Source of the DNA: Paramecium octaurelia
Lineage: Eukaryota; Ciliophora; Oligohymenophorea; Peniculida; Parameciidae
Assembly (NCBI GenBank): GCA_905182995.1
Contig: CAJJDP010000078.1
Span: 124,001 to 188,000 of the forward strand
DNA: 64,000 nucleotides
Reading direction: 5' to 3'
Position numbers and translations under genes: made by a program. The notes under the pieces were generated by a model. The model was not told where the DNA came from. It ran no database searches and worked only from the letters and a program-made list of their open reading frames with translations. Positions 57,875 through 64,000 of the stretch are shown here, piece after piece. Each line of letters starts with the position of its first letter. Within the stretch, counting starts at the first letter, position 1.

Positions 57875-60317
57875 ATGTAGTATCTATTGTCACTATCAAG
57901 AAATTTACAATCTGAGAATGTTGTTTTGAATCCAAATCTAAATTTCAGAGATTAGAATGTTTAGAAAAGTTTTAAAACTTTCTAGAAGAAGTTAAATCAA
58001 AGTACAATGATGTTTATGGAAACTTTTAAAATGTGTTTGGAAATAGCATTGACTATTTCCTTTATAGTTTAGGAGATTTATTCAACATATTCATTGATTC
58101 TGATAGTTTTTCCATTGTCAAGTTTGTTCCAAATATGGAGTATATAAAGGAACTCAAAATTTAATGACTATTTGAAAATAATTCACGTTTTAGCACTTCA
58201 TATCTTTTTGAGTTTTCATAGTGAATAGTTTCTCATCAATGGATATGTGCAACTATATTATATTTATGTTACTCAAAGTTTAAATAATAAGAAATACTTA
58301 ATTTGTTACTTTGCAATAATGTAAATTACTTATATGTATTTTGATAATGACTTTGATTGCATTCTTTTACCTTTTTAATGGATATTCATTTTTGCAATCT
58401 CCATCAGTATATATTTGAGAGAGCGAAGGAAGCTAGTTTATTTCTTTGAGAAATTCAATTTCAGCCATGATCTCTCATATTAAGAGGTAGTACTCAATCA
58501 CAGTCTACAATAGAATTTATTTGTAATTAAGTTGAATTCTGATATGAAAATGGAAGATTAATTCGAAGTCCTATTTGTTAATTAGGCTTGTAAGAAGGAA
58601 TTTGCTACCATTGAAAATATATATTAAAGAACAACTCAAATACATATAATAAATTGCAATGAGTCTAATCTTTCTTAATGTAATTACAAAATCAATTTCA
58701 GTCAAGAATTGCCTTAGAATAATTTAAAAGCATCCACAGGTGAATAAATTAATATGATTGAAAAAACTTACTCATTAAATTAAATCCTTTATCAATATAT
58801 TAATAACTCTTAAAACAAAGAAATCTAAGAAAATTTTCCCTTAAAGTTAACCGGATTGATGAGTAATCATCATCATTAAACATACGATATATTAGTTACT
58901 CCATGCATATGGAAACATCAAAAAAGCTACATAGTGTCCTTAATTGAGATAACAGATAGGATCAAGATATCTTAACTGGAGAAGTTGGATCAATATAAAG
59001 ATAATGTATTAGCTACAGTCAGTCATGATTTAAAGAATCCAATTTGTGTTATCTAATCCATGATAACATTAGTGTAGGATAGCTTATATGAATTGTCTGA
59101 AATGGGTACTAATCCAGATAACCTATAGAAGATACAGTCTTGTTGCAATTATTTGGAAATGTGTTAAACCAATGTCCAAATTTTATAATCATTTGTTAAT
59201 GATTTATAGGATTTCGCTTAAATTAAATAATAGAAGTTAAAATTATCGATTAGTTAGTTTGATATTGCATAATTGATTTAGGATGTTAAGAATGTATTTC
59301 AAATCTAAATTCAAAAAAAGAACTTGCAATTAGATATTGTCTCAAATCTAAAGTCAGCTTAATCTCTTAATAATGATCCTTTAAGAATTAAGCAAATTCT
59401 CTTTAATTTACTCTCAAATGCAATCAAATTCACTTCAAAAGGAAAAATATCAATATCATTTTCTGATGATCCTTAAGATATTTGCAGATTTTCTCAAAAT
59501 GTTGAGGAATAGATTTAAACAAATAAATCAGTGGTTGATATTAATACTCTCATGAAAAACCAGTAAAGATTGATTCTATGTACAGTTTCTGATAACGGTA
59601 GCGGGATGAGCCAAGAAATTTAGAAGAGACTTTTCAGAAATTTTGCTACTTATGACAATGATAGCAATACAAACATGTAAAGTATTAGGATAACATATTA
59701 GAAATGGTGTGGGTTTAGGATTAATAATATGTAAGTAGTTGTGCGGGTACATTGGACCTTTGTAGTACATATATCTATAATCCTAAGTTGGAGTTGGTTC
59801 AAAATTTTAATTCGTCATTTATAAAAATTATGATAAATAGCATCACTAATAATAAGATTAGTTTAGTGTCGATTCAATTGATTATGATGTTTCAGCACAT
59901 TCTCCATACAAAAATATCATTAGTACCAACCACCTTACTCCTTTGTATAAAAAGATTAACAGGAGAGATCAATTATCAGTTCTAATTGTTGATGATTAGT
60001 CATTTAATAATATGTTACTAAAAATATAATTATCAAAAATAGGGATCCATAAGGTGGATACTGCTTTTGGAGGGATGGAAGCCATCAATATGATAAGAAC
60101 TCAATGTTATGACATCGTATTTTTAGATTATAATATGCCTGGCATGAATGGATTCTAATGTATTACAGAAATAAAACGGATAAATCCAGATGTAAAGATC
60201 TATATGTTGACTGCTTTCAATGATATGAAGACTCAACAAACATGTCTTAGTGCTGGTGCAGAAAAAATTCTATAAAAGCCACCAACCTCTTAAGATCTTG
60301 AACTATTGTTTATTTGA
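57875..60317 (+). CDS. Hybrid histidine kinase with receiver domain, 805 aa
   Basis: Two exons; intron 59677-59701 (25 nt). The N-terminal region (about 50-200) carries roughly six hydrophobic helices. A PAS-like region follows ([15 protein letters not shown]...). The dimerisation box has the phospho-accepting His384 in [11 protein letters not shown]. The ATPase shows [14 protein letters not shown] (N box, near 511), VSDNGSGMS (G1), and [17 protein letters not shown] (G2), which is restored only by splicing. The receiver domain has VLIVDD (two acidic residues), phospho-acceptor Asp743 in [12 protein letters not shown], and the conserved Lys in LQKP. All relay residues are present. It would sense a membrane or internal signal and pass phosphate His to Asp. 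Ciliates, unlike animals, keep such proteins. Confidence 0.94.
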
Positions 60318-60518
60318 TTATATGATAATTATATATGTACTTAATAAAACTATTCAAAAAAAAAAAATTAAAATATTTGATAAATAGTAAAATAACAATG
60401 TCAAATTTACATATAATTAAAATGATAAAAATATTTATATTTTATAAATTAAATTATACATGAACCCAGTATTGGAGACAAAATTAAATGGTCATGAGAA
60501 ACAAGAATAAATTAAGAA

Positions 60519-61560
60519 ATGAGGAATGACAATGATGAGATTAAGGATTAAATATATAGACTTTCAACTCAGCCTAAGAGTGTCTTTGGAAAATAAAGAA
60601 TTTTAGATATCCATGTAAATAATTGATAATTAGCATGATTAAAAGAATCATTATACACTAAATAAGTATTTGATTCTTACTTATTCTATAATTTCACTGA
60701 ATTATTTTATAGATTATCAATGGCTAAAACAAAATAAATTACATGCAATTGAAGAAAAAAGAATAGTACAACAAGTAGGCGCATTAGAGAGATCACTTCC
60801 ATATATTGAACCACTAGAAAAGGAAATCAAGATATTGAGAAACTTAATCATCTGCTATTGGAAAAGTTATGAATTCATTATATAATAGTAGAATTTAATA
60901 ATGAAATCAATCATTATAAATAAAATTATGAGCAATTAAAGAATAGCGCTTAAATTCAATTGTCAATAAAGCAAATCAATTAATTGATAATGAAAGTTAG
61001 AATTGAGGGAAAAGTTTAAGAGTTGAAAGACAGAAAGAAAGATTAAAAAGAGATTACAATTTGGTTTTGGACAAATATGAGGGGTGTGAAGATTTTTAGA
61101 GATTCAGAAAATGGCTCAAAATACAAATCAATTGGGGATGCGAAGAAAAAGAAGAAGGAAAAGAGAGGAAGCATGAGCACCAATAGAAGAATAAGAAGCT
61201 GCAGAGAAGGAAGAAGCTGAAGCTAAAGTAAAAGAATTAAAAATATTAATCCATTTCAATTTTAACTTGGTAATCAATAATATTTAGATCTTTGCGACAC
61301 TTTGATTACTGCAATAAACTCAACCAAAAGCTTCATAATAATGGGCCTCATCATAATACAGCTAGATTGACATTGAATAAGTATTAAAGAATGATGAATT
61401 GAAAAAAGAGAAATGTATATACTATGAGAAAGATAATCTAGATGATATATACAATTCAATAAATTAAACCAAAAGAAGGGCAGGCTATTAACTATTATTA
61501 TAGTAGTAATCACAAAAATATAATAAAGTAGAAATTGATACAGCTAGATTTAATACATCT
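60519..61560 (+). pseudogene. Coiled-coil gene remnant (left copy)
   Basis: From ATG 60519: MRNDNDEIKDQIYRLSTQPK...FGKQRILDIH, a possible 31-nt intron (60616-60646), then YQWLKQNKLHAIEEKRIVQQ, ERSLPYIEPLEKEIKILRNL, VERQKERLKRDYNLVLDKYE and EQEAAEKEEAEAKVKELK. The pieces are strongly coiled-coil and in order, but at least three frame changes or TGAs are not explained by introns. Probably a decayed axonemal or cortical coiled-coil gene. Confidence 0.5.
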
Positions 61561-62039
61561 TAAAACTAAATAAATCTGATATTTAATTGATATAATGAAT
61601 GAAATGCGATTTGATATTTTTATAAAAACGAAGATTTTTTTCAATTTAAGAAATTTATTCTAATAGAAAGTGCTATAATAATCATTCAATTATCTAATTT
61701 TTAAGATTATTTTTCAGTTCATCTAAGTTATTTTTAAGTAGTGTTGCATAGTATGTTTTCAAATTCATTTAGCTCATTTTATTATTTATTGAGTTAAATT
61801 GCACCTTTAAATTATCATATTATTATTGATTATCACATTAAGTTTTCTAAAGCTCTGTAACATTCTAAGAATATTNAAAAAAAAAAAATTAAAATATTTG
61901 ATAAATAGTAAAATAACAATGTCAAATTTACATATAATTAAAATGATAAAAATATTTATATTTTATAAATTAAATTATACATGAACCCAGTATTGGAGAC
62001 AAAATTAAATGGTCATGAGAAACAAGAATAAATTAAGAA

Positions 62040-63081
62040 ATGAGGAATGACAATGATGAGATTAAGGATTAAATATATAGACTTTCAACTCAGCCTAAGA
62101 GTGTCTTTGGAAAATAAAGAATTTTAGATATCCATGTAAATAATTGATAATTAGCATGATTAAAAGAATCATTATACACTAAATAAGTATTTGATTCTTA
62201 CTTATTCTATAATTTCACTGAATTATTTTATAGATTATCAATGGCTAAAACAAAATAAATTACATGCAATTGAAGAAAAAAGAATAGTACAACAAGTAGG
62301 CGCATTAGAGAGATCACTTCCATATATTGAACCACTAGAAAAGGAAATCAAGATATTGAGAAACTTAATCATCTGCTATTGGAAAAGTTATGAATTCATT
62401 ATATAATAGTAGAATTTAATAATGAAATCAATCATTATAAATAAAATTATGAGCAATTAAAGAATAGCGCTTAAATTCAATTGTCAATAAAGCAAATCAA
62501 TTAATTGATAATGAAAGTTAGAATTGAGGGAAAAGTTTAAGAGTTGAAAGACAGAAAGAAAGATTAAAAAGAGATTACAATTTGGTTTTGGACAAATATG
62601 AGGGGTGTGAAGATTTTTAGAGATTCAGAAAATGGCTCAAAATACAAATCAATTGGGGATGCGAAGAAAAAGAAGAAGGAAAAGAGAGGAAGCATGAGCA
62701 CCAATAGAAGAATAAGAAGCTGCAGAGAAGGAAGAAGCTGAAGCTAAAGTAAAAGAATTAAAAATATTAATCCATTTCAATTTTAACTTGGTAATCAATA
62801 ATATTTAGATCTTTGCGACACTTTGATTACTGCAATAAACTCAACCAAAAGCTTCATAATAATGGGCCTCATCATAATACAGCTAGATTGACATTGAATA
62901 AGTATTAAAGAATGATGAATTGAAAAAAGAGAAATGTATATACTATGAGAAAGATAATCTAGATGATATATACAATTCAATAAATTAAACCAAAAGAAGG
63001 GCAGGCTATTAACTATTATTATAGTAGTAATCACAAAAATATAATAAAGTAGAAATTGATACAGCTAGATTTAATACATCT
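62040..63081 (+). other. Artefactual copy of the coiled-coil remnant
   Basis: The same sequence as 60519-61560, shifted by 1521, inside assembly repeat 5. It is not an independent locus. Confidence 0.85.
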
Positions 63082-63202
63082 TAAAACTAAATAAATCTGA
63101 TATTTAATTGATATAATGAATGAAATGCGATTTGATATTTTTATAAAAACGAAGATTTTTTTCAATTTAAGAAATTTATTCTAATAGAAAGTGCTATAAT
63201 AA

Positions 63203-63934
63203 TCATTCAATTATCTAATTTTTAAGATTATTTTTCAGTTCATCTAAGTTATTTTTAAGTAGTGTTGCATAGTATGTTTTCAAATTCATTTAGCTCATTT
63301 TATTATTTATTGAGTTAAATTGCACCTTTAAATTATCATATTATTATTGATTATCACATTAAGTTTTCTAAAGCTCTGTAACATTCTAAGAATATTTGTA
63401 TTAAATACCTCATCTAAAATTTATATGTATTCCCAATTATCAAGCTTAGTTTATTTTTTTGTTTATTATAACATGTTTACTCTTTCTTCCTCATAAGCAA
63501 TAATTTAATTATTCTAATCAGTCACTTTATAATCTAAATCTTTGATTATTTATTCTAGGCTTTGTATTTTTGATACATGGTTTAAGTTAACTTAATTTAA
63601 TCTTTTATTTTCCTTAATATATGATTTTTCCTAATGATGATTAATTGAAATACTGTAGTTTCAATAATAGATGCACTTTGATCATTTTAACATACAGCTT
63701 TATATTTTTATATCCAACCTTCAATTTCATGAGCTTGTTGATCAATTACAAATTCTAACCTCTCTATTCTCTATTTAATAATGTTGAAATCGGCATTAGT
63801 AATTTAATCGAGTAATTCTTATTTCTCCTTTGTTAATTTTAAAATCAAATCAGACAATTTTTTATTCTCTTACATGAAATGTTTAAGTTAAATTTCTATT
63901 AAGCTTGCAGGCTACTCAATTCTAAAATTGCCAT
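63203..63934 (-). CDS. Coiled-coil protein, 221 aa as modelled; may extend past the window
   Basis: Four exons on the minus strand with introns, on the plus strand, of 63899-63918 (20 nt), 63604-63626 (23 nt) and 63387-63409 (23 nt). The spliced frame is 222 codons. The product is coiled coil almost throughout: LKHFMQENKKLSDLILKLTKEKQELLDQI, IKQRIERLEFVIDQQAHEIEGWIQKYKAV, KIQSLEQIIKDLDYKV, LKNNLDELKNNLKNQIIE. The start is the first ATG after an upstream in-frame TGA, but the real gene could have earlier exons beyond 64000. The 3' 194 bases lie in assembly repeat 5; the left copy (61682-61875) is cut by the N. Confidence 0.7.
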
Positions 63935-64000
63935 TTTCTTTATTAGTTTATGGACTATCTTATGTCATTAACCTTTTAGCATTATTTGATCTGAAACTAT

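Larger units (their letters stand above)
60356..63396. repeat. Assembly duplication 5: 60356-61875 repeated at 61877-63396
   Basis: A 1520-base stretch beginning with a run of 12 A reappears after the N at 61876 (offset 1521). The open piece at 60670 recurs at 62191. The left contig therefore started at a homopolymer. Confidence 0.92.

Noticed and set aside
61274-61513. 79-aa minus-strand frame
   Set aside because: Composition is that of the antisense of the coiled-coil remnant; no start context, no family.
60670-63034. Tandem duplicated small genes at 60670/62191 and 61274/62795
   Set aside because: Same reason: both pairs are shifted by 1521, the length of the overlap at the N at 61876.
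1-64000. tRNA, rRNA, telomere repeats, transposons or virus-like elements
   Set aside because: I looked for T-loop boxes, G-rich telomeric hexamers, reverse transcriptase or transposase motifs and terminal repeats; none was convincing.

Overview
The window is macronuclear DNA of a ciliate, almost certainly Paramecium. Long reading frames stay open only if TAA and TAG are read as glutamine and TGA is the sole stop. Genes carry 19-34 nt introns (GTA...TAG/AAG), often with an in-frame TGA. The DNA is very AT-rich and most intact genes lie tens to a few hundred bases apart. A standard-code translation breaks nearly every gene here. Splice sites were checked by frame closure: for each intact gene the spliced length is a whole number of codons ending in TGA.

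Layout, left part (1-42 kb). This part is dense and mostly intact. It holds a coiled-coil protein divergent from a NAP1 histone chaperone, a SAXO-like hypothetical protein, an ammonium transporter, an Rpp21/Rpr2 RNase P/MRP subunit and a CAMK-like protein kinase. Next come poly(ADP-ribose) glycohydrolase, an ABHD17-type hydrolase, PDCD5, a Bos1/membrin-type Qb-SNARE and a tandem permuted papain-fold membrane protein. They are followed by a Pumilio-repeat RNA-binding protein, a ubiquitin-like/ankyrin/PH/AGC-kinase fusion, a four-helix membrane protein, a SHIPPO-repeat protein, a Tubby-like protein and a SERBP1/Stm1-like ribosome-binding protein. The part ends with a coiled-coil protein, RFC2, a papain-like protease homologue lacking its catalytic cysteine, and a WD-repeat protein. 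Between them lie several host gene remnants whose frames are broken (about 9.8-12.0, 16.3-18.8, 20.1-20.9, 22.2-23.1 and 32.6-33.9 kb).

Right part (42-64 kb). Intact genes become sparse: a two-helix membrane protein (42.2-43.6 kb), a hybrid histidine kinase with receiver domain (57.9-60.3 kb) and a coiled-coil gene at the right edge. The rest is decayed host genes: a MORN-like family member, a cysteine-rich surface-protein relative, a broken Bax-inhibitor/TMBIM gene, a pseudokinase-MORN gene and a coiled-coil gene.

Assembly. There are five single-N positions (39091, 47414, 50224, 55588, 61876). Each is followed by a 1.1-1.6 kb stretch that repeats the sequence just before the N. This is the signature of overlapping contig ends that were abutted instead of merged, so about 6.9 kb of the window is probably counted twice. 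Genes crossing these joints (protease/WD, cysteine-rich, TMBIM, kinase-MORN, coiled-coil) should be read from one copy only.

There is no operon logic. The genes are single transcription units for chromatin, DNA replication, RNA processing, signalling, cilia and membrane traffic. I saw no tRNA, rRNA, CRISPR array, telomeric repeat, transposon or virus-like element. The most unusual items are the UBL-ankyrin-PH-kinase fusion, the tandem permuted papain protein with one active-looking and one dead-looking half, the Cys-to-Gly papain homologue, and the 11-bp gap between two divergent start codons.
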